A stretch of DNA of 64,000 bases from contig CAWATZ010000003.1 of assembly GCA_963784995.1 (NCBI GenBank), positions 1,054,001 to 1,118,000 on the forward strand. The letters are read 5' to 3'. Numbering within the stretch: position 1 is the stretch's first letter; each line of letters begins with the position of its first letter. Of this stretch, positions 28,457-37,302 are shown one piece after another. This DNA comes from CAWATZ01 sp963784995. GTDB taxonomy: Bacteria > Planctomycetota > Planctomycetia > Gemmatales > Gemmataceae. Made by a program: the position numbers and the translations under genes. The notes below the pieces were generated by a model, which was not told the DNA's origin, did no database searches, and saw nothing but the letters and a program-made list of their open reading frames with translations.

Positions 28457-29500
28457 ATGAAACTGCAACAATTGCTGCTGGGAACGGGCCTGGTGCTGGT
28501 CCTGGCCGGGTCGGCCTACCTGGCCAAAGAAGGGGAGCCGTCCGGCGCACGCATGGCCGGAGCGGCCGACAACCTCATCAAGAGCTTCACCGACACGCAG
28601 AAGAGCAAGGCCCTTCTGGACTTCGACAACAAGAAGGAACGGGAAAACTGGAACTTCGTGCCCATGCAGGACAAGGACCGCAAGCCGACGCGCAAGGGCT
28701 TGCCGATGGAGGAGATGACGGCCGAGCAGAAGGACCTGGCCCGGGCCCTGCTCAAGGCTTGCACCAGCCTGGAGGGTTACGGCAAGGCCACCACCATCAT
28801 GAGCCTGGAAGCGATCCTCCGCGACCTGGAAAAGGGCGGCGCCATGGTCCGCAATCCCGGCTGGTATTTCTTCAGCTTCTTTGGCGCTCCCTCCAAGACC
28901 GGCAAGTGGGGCTTCCGGATTGAAGGCCATCACCTGTCGCTGAACTTCACCCTGGACCGCGGCCAGGTGATCGGCTTCACGCCCTGCTTCTTCGGCGCCA
29001 ACCCGGCCGAGATCAAGGAAGGCTCCCGCAAGGGCGAGCAGGTCCTGCCCGAGGCCGAGGACATCCCCTGGAAGATCCTCGCGACCCTCACGGCCGAACA
29101 GCGCAAGGTCGTCTTGCAGGACAAGCAATTCGCTGAAATCGAGCAGCACCAGAGCAAGCCCAACGTCGGCAAGCCGGTCGGCCTGGCCGCTTCCGAAATG
29201 ACCGCCCCGCAGAAGGCCCTGCTGCTGTCGCTGCTCAAGGGCTACCTCGGCCGGGTGCCTCCGGAAATCGCCGCCGTCGAACTGGCGGAGGTCGAGAAGG
29301 CCGGCCTCGACAAGGTTCACTTTGCCTTTGCAGGGGAACCGGACAAGAAGAACAAACCGCACAGCTACCGGATCCAGGGCCCGACCTTTGTGATCGAGTT
29401 CCTCAACGTCCAGGCCGACTCGGCCGGCAACGCCGCCAATCACATTCACAGCGCCTGGCGCAAGCTCCAGGGCGACTTTGGACTGGCTGCCGCCAAGTAG
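28457..29500 (+). CDS. DUF3500 domain secreted protein
   Basis: A signal peptide (MKLQQLLLGTGLVLVLAGSAYLA) is followed by a 320-residue DUF3500 domain: KGLPMEEMTAEQKDLARALLKA, then NPGWYFFSFFGAPS, WGFRIEGHHLSLNFTL and FFGANPAEI, then a second half ending NHIHSAWRKLQGDFG. The conserved HHLSLNFT and NHIHS segments suggest a metal or ligand site, but no activity has been assigned to the family. The ATG follows AAGGGAG. A strong hairpin terminator lies 37 bp after the stop, so the gene is probably transcribed alone. Confidence 0.85.
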   Translation: MKLQQLLLGTGLVLVLAGSAYLAKEGEPSGARMAGAADNLIKSFTDTQKSKALLDFDNKKERENWNFVPMQDKDRKPTRKGLPMEEMTAEQKDLARALLKACTSLEGYGKATTIMSLEAILRDLEKGGAMVRNPGWYFFSFFGAPSKTGKWGFRIEGHHLSLNFTLDRGQVIGFTPCFFGANPAEIKEGSRKGEQVLPEAEDIPWKILATLTAEQRKVVLQDKQFAEIEQHQSKPNVGKPVGLAASEMTAPQKALLLSLLKGYLGRVPPEIAAVELAEVEKAGLDKVHFAFAGEPDKKNKPHSYRIQGPTFVIEFLNVQADSAGNAANHIHSAWRKLQGDFGLAAAK

Positions 29501-29536
29501 GCTCCAGGTCCACCCGGCCAGGGCAGCGACCCACCC

Positions 29537-29584
29537 AGCGCCTGGAAAACCGACACCCTGTCGGTTTTCCAGGCGCTTTCCTTT
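29537..29584 (+). terminator. Rho-independent-type terminator after the DUF3500 gene
   Basis: A perfect 19-bp stem (29537-29555 with 29559-29577) closes a 3-nt loop and is followed by TTCCTTT. It is the best terminator-like hairpin in this part of the window. Confidence 0.75.
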
Positions 29585-29675
29585 CAACCAGGCCCTTTGC
29601 TGGCAACTGCGGAGTACTCACTCAAGTCATTGGCAGACAATCACTTAAAGATATTCTTGTCGCTTGCGCTCGTCT

Positions 29676-29691
29676 TGGCACGTGGTATGCT
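29676..29691 (+). promoter_or_regulatory. Candidate sigma-54 promoter
   Basis: The sequence TGGCACGTGGTATGCT matches the -24/-12 consensus TGGCACG-N4-TTGCW at every fixed position except one (A for the first T of TTGC), with the GG and GC pairs at the correct 12-base separation. It lies in a 0.68-kb stretch with no protein gene; the next plus-strand gene starts about 490 bp away. Confidence 0.45.
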
Positions 29692-29702
29692 TTGATTGAA
29701 AA

Positions 29703-29990
29703 GCGCTCAACAAGACCTCTCTTCCGGAAAAGAGAGGACTTTCCAGCCGAGGTAATAACCTGGGCCAACGGAGTCCCGGTTGAGCACCCGAGTTTCGCCT
29801 GGGGTTGCTCATCGCACGATCGGGCCGTCGCCCCCGATCGTGCCGCCCATCTTCGGACGTGAAGAGGGACCCGCGAACCATCGGGAGTCGTTGGCCCAGA
29901 CCCGAGCGCTTCGCAGGCAATCGCACAGGGGTGAACAGGACCGGGACCGCCCGCGCCCACCGCGTTCCTGTTCACCCCTTGCTGATTTTC
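29703..29990 (+). ncRNA. Candidate structured non-coding transcript downstream of the sigma-54-like promoter
   Basis: Between the promoter-like site and the SDR gene there is no convincing protein gene. Four stems can be drawn: 29716-29723 with 29730-29737, an imperfect one around 29782-29810, a perfect 11-bp stem 29814-29824 with 29833-29843, and a perfect 14-bp stem 29927-29940 with 29966-29979 followed by GCTGATTTT, which could end the transcript. The sequence does not match tmRNA, 6S, RNase P or SRP RNA as far as I can judge. The call is an inference from promoter plus hairpins only. Confidence 0.3.
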
Positions 29991-30042
29991 TCCCATCCTC
30001 CTCTCCTCTGCTTCTTTTCCTCACCGTAAAACAAAATCAGAA

Positions 30043-30119
30043 AGGCGAGCGGCGCGGCGTCAGCCCGCCGGTAGCAGCCTCGCACCCGCACTGGCGGGCT
30101 GACGCCGCGCCGCTCGCCT
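30043..30119. repeat. Inverted repeat, 30-bp arms (family also at 42386)
   Basis: Arms 30043-30072 and 30090-30119 pair with one mismatch. The core GGCGAGCGGCGCGGCGTCAG and onward is shared with the copy at 42386-42465. The element lies in the leader region of the SDR gene, 60 bp before its start. Flanking AAAATC and GATTTT stretches extend the symmetry loosely. Confidence 0.88.
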
Positions 30120-30181
30120 CGCCTTCTCGATTTTGCTTGTCAAAACTCATCAGGGCGAACCGTAACGGGGAGGAGCGGACC

Positions 30182-30961
30182 GTGTCTGTCTTTGAGCAAT
30201 TTCGTCTGGATGGCCGGCGGGCGCTGATCACGGGGGGCAGCCGGGGCCTGGGTCGAGCGATCGCTCAGGCCTTCGCCGAGGCCGGCGCCGACCTGGTGCT
30301 GGTCGGCCGCTCGGCCGAGACGCTGGCCCAGGTCCAGGCGGAGCTGAGTCCGCTGGGCCGGCGGGTCGATTGCATCGCGTTCGACCTGGACGGCGGCGCC
30401 GCGGCCGAGGAACTGTGTAATCGCGTCCTGGCCGAACACAGTCCGATCGACATCCTGGTCAACAACGTCGGCGGCCGGCGGGAGAACATTCCAACGACGG
30501 ACCTGCCTCTGGAGACCTGGGAAAAGTACCTGGACCTGAACCTGAACACGGCCTTTGTTTGCACGCGCCGGCTGGGTGGGCCAATGCTTTCCCGGCGCTG
30601 GGGCCGGATCATCAACGTGGCCTCGATCAGCGCCCAGGTGGCGATGCGCGGCATCGAGGGCCGGCACTACGAGGCGGCCAAGGCGGCGATGATTGGCTTT
30701 ACGCGCTCCGTGGCCGCCGACTGGGCCCCGCGTGGGGTGACGATCAACGCCATCGCTCCGGGCCCGTTCCTGACCGATCCCAACCGCCGCTGGTTCCGCG
30801 AAATGCCGGAGTTCCAGCACGACGTCGAGGCGATGATCCCGATGGGCCGGCTGGGCCAGCCCGAGGAGATCGGCCCGCTGGCTCTGTACCTGGCCAGCCC
30901 GGCGTCGAGTTTCATGACCGGGGCAACGCTGATCATCGACGGCGGCTTCACGCTGTGGTGA
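30182..30961 (+). CDS. Short-chain dehydrogenase/reductase (SDR)
   Basis: This 259-residue classical SDR has the cofactor loop TGGSRGLGRAI, the NNVGG motif, the catalytic Ser in NVASISAQ and the Tyr-Lys pair in HYEAAKAAM; the C-terminus shows the usual IAPGPFLTD and GATLIIDGGFTLW. It oxidises or reduces an alcohol/ketone with NAD(P); the substrate is unknown, with gluconate 5-dehydrogenase-like enzymes among the nearest in appearance. The GTG start is chosen because GGGGAGGAG lies just upstream and the protein then begins as family members do. A palindrome follows the stop. Confidence 0.87.
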   Translation: MSVFEQFRLDGRRALITGGSRGLGRAIAQAFAEAGADLVLVGRSAETLAQVQAELSPLGRRVDCIAFDLDGGAAAEELCNRVLAEHSPIDILVNNVGGRRENIPTTDLPLETWEKYLDLNLNTAFVCTRRLGGPMLSRRWGRIINVASISAQVAMRGIEGRHYEAAKAAMIGFTRSVAADWAPRGVTINAIAPGPFLTDPNRRWFREMPEFQHDVEAMIPMGRLGQPEEIGPLALYLASPASSFMTGATLIIDGGFTLW

Positions 30962-30972
30962 GCGTGGTGTGT

Positions 30973-31063
30973 CGTCCGAGCCGCGCACGCAGCGCAGCGG
31001 AGTAAGCGGCCCGGAAGCCCGCAGGCCCGCTTACTCCGCTGCGCTGCGTGCGCGGCTCGGACG
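30973..31063. repeat. Perfect inverted repeat, 37-bp arms (family of 24449)
   Basis: Arms 30973-31009 and 31027-31063 are exact complements. The core matches the copy at 24449-24540, while the outermost bases and loop differ. It lies between two convergent genes, where it could serve as a bidirectional terminator. Confidence 0.92.
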
Positions 31064-31067
31064 GACC

Positions 31068-32351
31068 TCATTCAGGTTTGCCGGCCTCGCTTTTTTTCAC
31101 AAACCACCCCCGGGTTGTCGGGTCGGTCTTGAAGAAGTGCAGCAGCAGGGTGCCGGTCTTCTTCATCCCGTCCTCCGAATGGTGCATCCGGTCATTGTCG
31201 CGGAAGTCGGTGGGTTTGAAGCTGAAGCCGTCCTGCCGCTTGGTCTCGCCGTTGGCCCAGAGATAGGGCCCCCAGCTGAGCCAGGACGCCTTGACCTCGC
31301 CTCGCTTCGGATCGTAGTTCAGCGCCTTGTCTCCCTTGAGCTGCTGTTCGATGAGCCATTTGACGGCAAAGCCCGTCTCGTAGGAATACGGCTCGGAATT
31401 GCCCGGCGCTTTTTGTTGCGGTCGATTGGGCGGGACCTTGGCCCAGCCGCCGTAGGACCGGCTGGAAACGTAGACCAGCCTGGCGTTGGGAAATCGTCCG
31501 GGAAGAAGCTGCACGATCCGCGTTAGCTCGGATTGCAGGGTCTTCGCGTACTGCGGGAACCCACCTTCGTGCGGAGCCGGGTTGGTTTCCTTGAGCCAGA
31601 TCACCTGCACTTGCGCTCGTGTGACGCCCGCCTCCTTCAGGCGCTCGTCCACCGTCTTCCAGTACAGGGCTCCCCGGCCCTTGTCGGGATCTTGAATCAT
31701 GTTGGCCGACATGCCGCCCACGGCCCCGTTGACCAGCACCACCTTGGGATTCAGCTCCTTGTCGTCTTTGGCCACCTTCATGAACCCGTTGAAGACCTGG
31801 ACCGTGTTGCTGAAGCCAATGCCAAGCAGCACAATCTTCCCATCCGCGCTGGGTTTGCCGTTCTCGTCGAGCGGCTGGATTTGTTTGGCCAGGGCCAGGC
31901 CGGCCGCCTCGTGAGCGGCCGGACGCTGGTTCTTGCCGTCCGGATAGAGCCCCCCCTTGAACCCCTGGTAGGTGTCCGGGCCCAGGTCGGTCAGCGGCTT
32001 GAGCCCGGACGTGTCCACTTTCGGCTGCTCCCGGGCCGGCGGAGCGCTTTTCTTGCCCAGTTTGATCGCCCGGAGGACCGGCTTGTTCTCGACCCGCTCG
32101 ACCACGAAGGTGGCCTCGGTCCCTTCCTTCAGTTCCCTGGCCTTGAGGCCGCCGGCAATCTCCTTGCCCTGTTCGTCCAGCACCTTGAAATCACTGGCAA
32201 TCGTCGCTTTCCGATCCTGCTGCTGGGCGAAGAAGACCACAATGCCCTTGTCCGGATCGATTTTCTTGATGGTGCCCGGGACCTCGAACGCTCGGACGCT
32301 GCCGGCGAAGAGCAGCAGGCCAGGCACCACGCTCAACAGCACTCGCAGCAT
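31068..32351 (-). CDS. Secreted hydrolase-like protein of unknown function
   Basis: The 427-residue protein starts with a signal peptide (MLRVLLSVVPGLLLFAGSVRA). Residues of about 25-100 form a small beta domain (FEVPGTIKKIDPDKGIVVFFA, TFVVERVENKPVLRAIKL). The rest resembles an SGNH-type fold: IVLLGIGFSNTVQVFNGF, VLVNGAVGGMSANMI, VQVIWLKETNPAPH and NDRMHHSEDGMKKTG, although the canonical GDS serine motif is replaced by IGFSNT. Similar proteins are annotated as hypothetical in planctomycetes. A promoter-proximal ATG six codons upstream is possible. Confidence 0.6.
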   Translation of the reverse strand: MLRVLLSVVPGLLLFAGSVRAFEVPGTIKKIDPDKGIVVFFAQQQDRKATIASDFKVLDEQGKEIAGGLKARELKEGTEATFVVERVENKPVLRAIKLGKKSAPPAREQPKVDTSGLKPLTDLGPDTYQGFKGGLYPDGKNQRPAAHEAAGLALAKQIQPLDENGKPSADGKIVLLGIGFSNTVQVFNGFMKVAKDDKELNPKVVLVNGAVGGMSANMIQDPDKGRGALYWKTVDERLKEAGVTRAQVQVIWLKETNPAPHEGGFPQYAKTLQSELTRIVQLLPGRFPNARLVYVSSRSYGGWAKVPPNRPQQKAPGNSEPYSYETGFAVKWLIEQQLKGDKALNYDPKRGEVKASWLSWGPYLWANGETKRQDGFSFKPTDFRDNDRMHHSEDGMKKTGTLLLHFFKTDPTTRGWFVKKSEAGKPE

Positions 32352-32525
32352 GACAGCTCTCTCTGACAATCAGCGAACCCAGAGGCGAAAGCAAAACGAG
32401 TCCCCCGGCAAGCAAGAAAATAACATGGTGCGGAGGACCAATCCGTCTTCCGTTCTTCTTGCCGGGGGTATAAATCCACTTCCCGCGGCGAGGTCTCGCC
32501 AGGCACGGCGAACCTCGCCTTGTCA

Positions 32526-35264
32526 TCATCGATGGCTGAACTCCGCGCTGGCGAACAGCGCCTGACACAGGGCCGACCATGCGGCCTGCCGGGCTTTCGC
32601 GGGGGCCAGCTTCTCGGCCAGCGCCCTCTTCTCGCAGCGCTCCAGGAAATCCAGGGCGCTCCGCGTTTCTCTCTCGGAAGGCCGACGCGAGAAACAGAGC
32701 AGATATGCCCGTGTCAGCCGCTCAGCGTTGCTGGCGGCCGCGACCTGGAGCCTCTCCGCCGTCGTTTCCGCCTGGCTGATGACAAACGGGTTGTTCATCA
32801 GATACAGCGCCTGGGCGGGGATGGTCGTGGTGGCCCGTTCCCCGGTAATCAGGGTCGGATCGGGGAAATCGAACAGGGCCAGCGACTCCGGCAGCAGGTC
32901 GCGGACGACCGGCAGATAGACGCTGCGATACGTTTCAGTGGTGTAGCTATCGACCGGCCGGCGGCGGAAGGTGATCAGCACGGTGCCCTCGCCGCTGGGC
33001 GCCAGGGGAGTGCCGACCGGCGCCGTCAGGTTCAGCTTGCCGCTGACCGCGAGCATGGAGTCGCGCAGCGCCTCGGCTTCCAGCCGCCGCCGGCTCATCC
33101 GCCAGACCAGGGCGTTGTCCGGATCGATCTCGCTGTTGCGGGCGACAAACTCCGAGGACAGCCGGTACGCCCGGCTCAGGACAAGGGCACGGATCAGCTT
33201 CTTGACGGACCAGCCATTCTCCACGAATGAGTTGGCGAGGTAATCGAGCAGCTCCGGATTGCTGGGCCGCTGTCCGGTGGAGCCGAAGTTGTCCGGGCTG
33301 GCCACGATGCCCCGGCCGAACAGGTGCAGCCAGACGCGATTGACCATCACCCGGGCCGTCAGCGGATTGTCCGGCGAGGCGATCCAGTCGGCCAGTTCCA
33401 GCCGGCCGCTGCCCGGGCCGATCCGCGGCTGCTTGTGGGTCATCACCTGCGGGAAGCCGCGCTGGACCGTGTCGCCCGGCTGATCCAGCTCGCCGCGCAC
33501 GTACAGCTTGCTGTCGGAAGGGGACGACGTGCTCGCGCACGCCCATGGCCAGGAGCTTTGGCGTGCCGTCGTCCTCGTAGAGGGCAAACCGGCTCTGGAG
33601 GTTCTGGATCTGGAGCCGGAGGATGGCCGCCCGGACGCTGACAGCACCGATGGTCCCTTCTTTCCGCTGGGTTTCCCGGAGATCGGCAATCTGCCGGTCG
33701 ATGTCCGCACGCCTCTCTCTGGTCAGCGGCGGCAGTGGGACTGCCGCCCCCACGTGATTGGGCAGAGTGAGCAGGGGGCTGGGATGGAGGCACTGGACGG
33801 TCTGGATGGTTCCGTAGCAGGTGGTGGTGCTGCGGAAAATGCCGGCCAGGGCGTAATAGTCCCGGGTGGGGATCGGGTCGAACTTGTGATCGTGGCAGCG
33901 AGCGCAGGCGACGGTCATGGCCAGGAAGGCGGTGGAAGTGGCCTCGATCTGTTCATCGACCAGGTCCAGGAGGAACTGCTGGCGATTGCGTTCGTTGTGG
34001 TTCTTGGAGCCGATGGCCAGAAAACCGGTGGCGACGAGCTGTTCCGCCTTTTGTTTGGCGTTGGCGGCCGGGAGCAGATCGCCGGCCAGCTGCTCGCGGA
34101 TGAAGCGATCGTAGGGCTTGTCGGCGTTGAAGGCGGCGATGACGTAATCGCGATAGCGCCAGGCGTGCGGATAGCCCATGTTCGCTTGCTTGCCGGCGGA
34201 CTCGGCGAAGCGGGCCACGTCGAGCCAATGCCGGCCCCAGCGCTCGCCGAAGCGCGGCGACGCCAGCAAGCGATCGACCACCGCTTCATAAGCCGCTTGC
34301 GGCCTGGCCGCCGACTCCTTGACAAAGCGCCTCGATCTCCTCCGGCGTCGGCGGCAGGCCGATCAGGTCGAAGTACACCCGGCGGATCAGGGTGGACGGA
34401 TCGGCGTCGCCGACTGGCCTCAATCCCTTCGCTTCCAGCCCGGCCAGCACAAAGCGGTCGATGTCCCCGCGAGGCCAGGAACCGTCCTTGACGGCCGGCG
34501 GCAGCGCTCTTCGTCGGTCGCTGGAAGGCCCAGAATTGCCGGCCCTTTTCGATGTCGATTTCCTGCTTGACCACGTGAGTCGCACCGTCGCGCGGATCGG
34601 CAGCGCCATTGCGGACCCAGCGCTCGAAGTCGGCGATGACCTCGTCGGGCAGCTTCCTGGCCGGCATCTTGAGGTCGCCCTGGTGGCGGATCGCCTTGAG
34701 CAACAAGCTGCTGGAATCGCCGGGGATGACGGCCGGGCCCAGCTCGCCGCCCTTGCGGATGCCCTCGCGGGTGTCCAGCACCAGGCCGCCCTTGATCTTC
34801 TCGCTCTGAGCCGAGTGGCACTTGTAACAATGCTGCACCAGCACCGGGCGGATCTTCTTCTCGAAGAAGGCGATCTCCTCCGGAGGGTCGAGCCGGTTGA
34901 TCGCGACTGGCTCAGGTTTCGGCTGCGGTTTCGGCTCAGCGGGCTTCATCGGCTGGCGGAACTGTGCGATCTTGCGGTATTCCTCCAGGGACAGGAAGCC
35001 ATCGCTGTTCGTGTCGAGCCGGCGGAAAAGCAGCTCGGCCAGCCCGGGGTTGTCCTTCAGGCGCGGAGCGTTGCCCACCAGCTTGAGGAACTCCTCCTTG
35101 CTCAACTTGCCGTCCTTGTTCACGTCGCCGAACCGAAAGGCCCGGTCCGGATTCGGTGCCTGCGGTCCCTTCGGAGGGTCATCCGCGGCCGGCGACAGGC
35201 TGACGAGCGCGCCCAGGAACAGCAACCCCAGCACACCGGAAAGACGCCTGAACATACGTTGCAT
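32526..35264 (-). pseudogene. EF-hand / Planctomycete cytochrome C / DUF1549 / DUF1553 protein, frameshifted
   Basis: A signal peptide (MQRMFRRLSGVLGLLFLGALVSLSPA) is followed by two EF-hand loops (DVNKDGKLSKEE, DTNSDGFLSLEE), a Planctomycete cytochrome C-type domain with VQHCYKCHS, DUF1549 (DRFVLAGLEAKGLRPV, RRVYFDLIGLPPT, RFGERWGRHWLDVARF, CARCHDHKFDPI) and DUF1553 (TARVMVNRVWLHLFGRGIV ... NPELLDYLANSFV). The frame changes near 34510, near 34290 and near 33540-33525. All domains remain in order, about 910 residues in total. These proteins are thought to be electron-transfer-linked exported enzymes; no DUF1501 partner follows directly here. Confidence 0.83.
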
Positions 35265-35402
35265 TCTCCCGCGGGTCGGCAACAGGGACTCTACAAGGAT
35301 ACAACGCATAGGGCAGGGATTCTTTACAAAGGGGAAGGGGCTGGGTAGGGTAAATCGTCAGGAGATCCGGTAGTCCAGAGTCCATTCGAGCCACTTGCTG
35401 CC

Positions 35403-35702
35403 ATGCCCTCACACTTCCGCGATGTCGATCCTCGCGAGCTGCGGCTTCCGTCTGCCCGGCGCACCGGCGCCGACCCCATCAAGCTGCAGCGGCAGATCGC
35501 CCGGTTCGGAGCGTCCAATGCCGGAATGCCGCCGCTGGTCGTTTACGAGGGGACAGATGGCGTGCTCGTCCTGTATGATGGAGTGACCCGGGCGACCCGG
35601 ATCGCCAAGCTCGCCCCAGGCACTCTTGTCCGGGTCGAGGTGATTGGTCGGCTCCGCCGGGCCTACGGGCCGGACCCCAAGATTGGAGACCTCTTGCCAT
35701 GA
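35403..35702 (+). CDS. Small ParB/sulfiredoxin-like hypothetical protein
   Basis: The 99-residue protein contains DPRELRLPSARRTGADPIKL, then PLVVYEG and LYDGVTRATRIAKLAPG, a pattern resembling the N-terminal ParB/Srx nuclease-like fold (residues about 8-80). No helix-turn-helix is present. Its stop overlaps the start of the next gene (ATGA), so the two are translationally coupled. Comparable two-gene pairs are frequent in planctomycete accessory regions; function unknown. Confidence 0.6.
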   Translation: MPSHFRDVDPRELRLPSARRTGADPIKLQRQIARFGASNAGMPPLVVYEGTDGVLVLYDGVTRATRIAKLAPGTLVRVEVIGRLRRAYGPDPKIGDLLP

Positions 35703-35992
35703 TCCCGCCAACCAAGCGTGAGGCGTTGGCCGTCTTGACGGAACTCTGCGAGTTGTCCCCGGACGTGCGCCTGGGCCAGCTGCTCGCCCATCTGGGATTC
35801 CTGGGTGAGGACCAGACCGGGCGCTCCCTCGGCAACATCGACGATGAGCAGTTGCTCGCCGTCCTCTACCATCACAGGGCCGAGCTGGTGACCCGGGAAC
35901 ACGAAACGCCGCACCCGTCCCTCCAACCGGCTGGGAGCAGGAGCACGGGTTCTCAGGGTTTCACGCCTTCCGAGGCAGGTCGCAGCGGCTGA
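35699..35992 (+). CDS. Small hypothetical protein coupled to the ParB-like gene
   Basis: This 97-residue protein begins MIPPTKREALAVLTELCELSPDVRLGQLLAHLGFLG and then NIDDEQLLAVLYHHRAEL, a helical family I have seen as orphan proteins in planctomycetes and some cyanobacteria. The last 25 residues (HPSLQPAGSRSTGSQGF) are of low complexity and may not belong to the fold. It starts inside the stop of the upstream gene. Confidence 0.6.
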   Translation: MIPPTKREALAVLTELCELSPDVRLGQLLAHLGFLGEDQTGRSLGNIDDEQLLAVLYHHRAELVTREHETPHPSLQPAGSRSTGSQGFTPSEAGRSG

Positions 35993-36086
35993 GCGACAGC
36001 GTCGGCTGGCCGAGTCGGCGATGGCCCGGCTGGGCAAGGCCCGCTGCGAATCCTCGCAAGAAACAACCCGGGAAGGGGACGGGACC

Positions 36087-36614
36087 ATGACCGAGCCACG
36101 CATTTATGCCGATTTCCACAACCTCGATGATCTCAACCGCCTGCGGCTGAATTGCCAGGGTACGAAAGAGGATCTGGCACGCCAGAAGGTCCAGCTGCGC
36201 GAAGGGCTGCCACTCACGTTCTACATGGACGACGCCGATGCCAACGGCAAGGCCGACCCGATCCTCGTTCGGGGGACCGTGTCCTTTAACCAGCAAGACC
36301 ATTGCTGGGTGGCGACTGTTGATTGGGGCGCTGTCTGGCACCAATCCGAAGAACCGCAACCCAGAACCAACGGCCAGACTTCTCCCTCGAACGACCGGAA
36401 AGGGGACGCATGTAGTTTCACACAATCTTCACAATGCAGAGCAACCCCGGACACCACGGCCCGGGGGCGGCCGCGAGCCTGCGGCACACAAGTTGCCCCT
36501 GATGCATTGACTTGCCCTGGGCGGATCGCTGTCAGACCAGAGGCTGTTCGCTTTGCGACACAGGAGGCTTATCCATGCCAGGACGTCCATCCCTTCCCGC
36601 TCGGGTGCCGGTGA
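36087..36614 (+). CDS. Small hypothetical protein (MTEPRIYADF family)
   Basis: The recognisable part is residues 1-90: MTEPRIYADFHNLDDLNRLRLNCQGTKEDL, the helix RQKVQLREGLPLTFYMDD, then VRGTVSFNQQDHCWVATVDWGAVWH. It looks like a small beta-barrel protein that is common in planctomycetes and of unknown function. From about residue 91 the sequence (RTNGQTSPSNDRKGDACSF onward) is not protein-like, so the natural stop was probably lost by an indel near 36370. The annotated end overlaps the next gene by 40 bp for the same reason. The ATG follows GGAAGGGGACGG. Confidence 0.55.
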   Translation: MTEPRIYADFHNLDDLNRLRLNCQGTKEDLARQKVQLREGLPLTFYMDDADANGKADPILVRGTVSFNQQDHCWVATVDWGAVWHQSEEPQPRTNGQTSPSNDRKGDACSFTQSSQCRATPDTTARGRPRACGTQVAPDALTCPGRIAVRPEAVRFATQEAYPCQDVHPFPLGCR

Positions 36615-36895
36615 TGCCCAACGCCGGGCGTATCCGCGGCCAGGTCGTCCGCATTCAGCCTGAGCCCGATGGCTTCGGTGCAACCTGGGAAGTGCTTGTC
36701 CGGGATGTGCAGGACGTGCCTGGCCTGGCTAACTTCGCACGCAGTTACCACGGCGGCACGCTGCCGCTGTTCGTCCACCCTGGCTTGCAGGACCGGGCTG
36801 CCGTCCACGACAGCATTTCCGCCCAGGTAGCTTTCCGGGGCGGCGAGCGTGGCGGGCGTTTTGTCGTGCTTGACGACGACTTGCACAAGGAATGA
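36575..36895 (+). CDS. Small conserved hypothetical protein
   Basis: The 106-residue protein starts at an ATG with a perfect AGGAGG site. It is all beta in appearance: GRIRGQVVRIQPEPDGFGATW, then ANFARSYHGGTLPLFVHPG and AQVAFRGGERGGRFVVLDDD. The pattern suggests an OB-like barrel. I know of similar orphans in planctomycetes but no assigned role. Confidence 0.65.
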   Translation: MPGRPSLPARVPVMPNAGRIRGQVVRIQPEPDGFGATWEVLVRDVQDVPGLANFARSYHGGTLPLFVHPGLQDRAAVHDSISAQVAFRGGERGGRFVVLDDDLHKE

Positions 36896-36918
36896 AACCG
36901 CGCCCCTGCGCTCTGCTT

Positions 36919-37275
36919 TCAGACAGCGGCGCGGCACGTCGCCACCCCGGACTTCAAGGCGATCTTTGTCACTGCCACGGTCGTCGGGTTACCGAGGTGA
37001 TCGACTGAACTGGGGTTGCTCGTGGCGTCAAAACGCTGGTTGTTCGTGCCGCCGGGGTAGGGATCATTCGCGTCCCCCTGGTTGCGGCCAAACTCCAGGT
37101 CGTTGCGGCCGTCCGCCTGCACCAGGGCGACCCAGTAACTGCCGGGGTGGTCGTTGTTGTGCTGGGTATCATCGACGTGCCAGATGAGCAGGCCGTCGGC
37201 AGGCAGGTAGGCATCAAATCCAGACTGCTGGCGGTTCTCCAGCAGAAAATACTCGGTGCCGGTCTTGCCTCTGGT
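36919..37275 (-). pseudogene. Truncated peptidase M6 (immune inhibitor A type) C-terminal fragment
   Basis: About 118 codons encode GTEYFLLENRQQSGFDAYL, PADGLLIWHVDDTQHNNDH and SYWVALVQADGRNDLEFG, then GDANDPYPGGTNN: the C-terminal part of a secreted M6 metalloprotease domain. The catalytic HExxH region and everything upstream are missing. The similarity stops near 37275, where the leader of the next plus-strand gene begins, and the N-terminal residues of the open frame are just the complement of that leader. So a protease gene was cut by an insertion or deletion. Confidence 0.7.
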
Positions 37276-37302
37276 CCACGCTGTGATCCGACAGGAGGGC
37301 CC

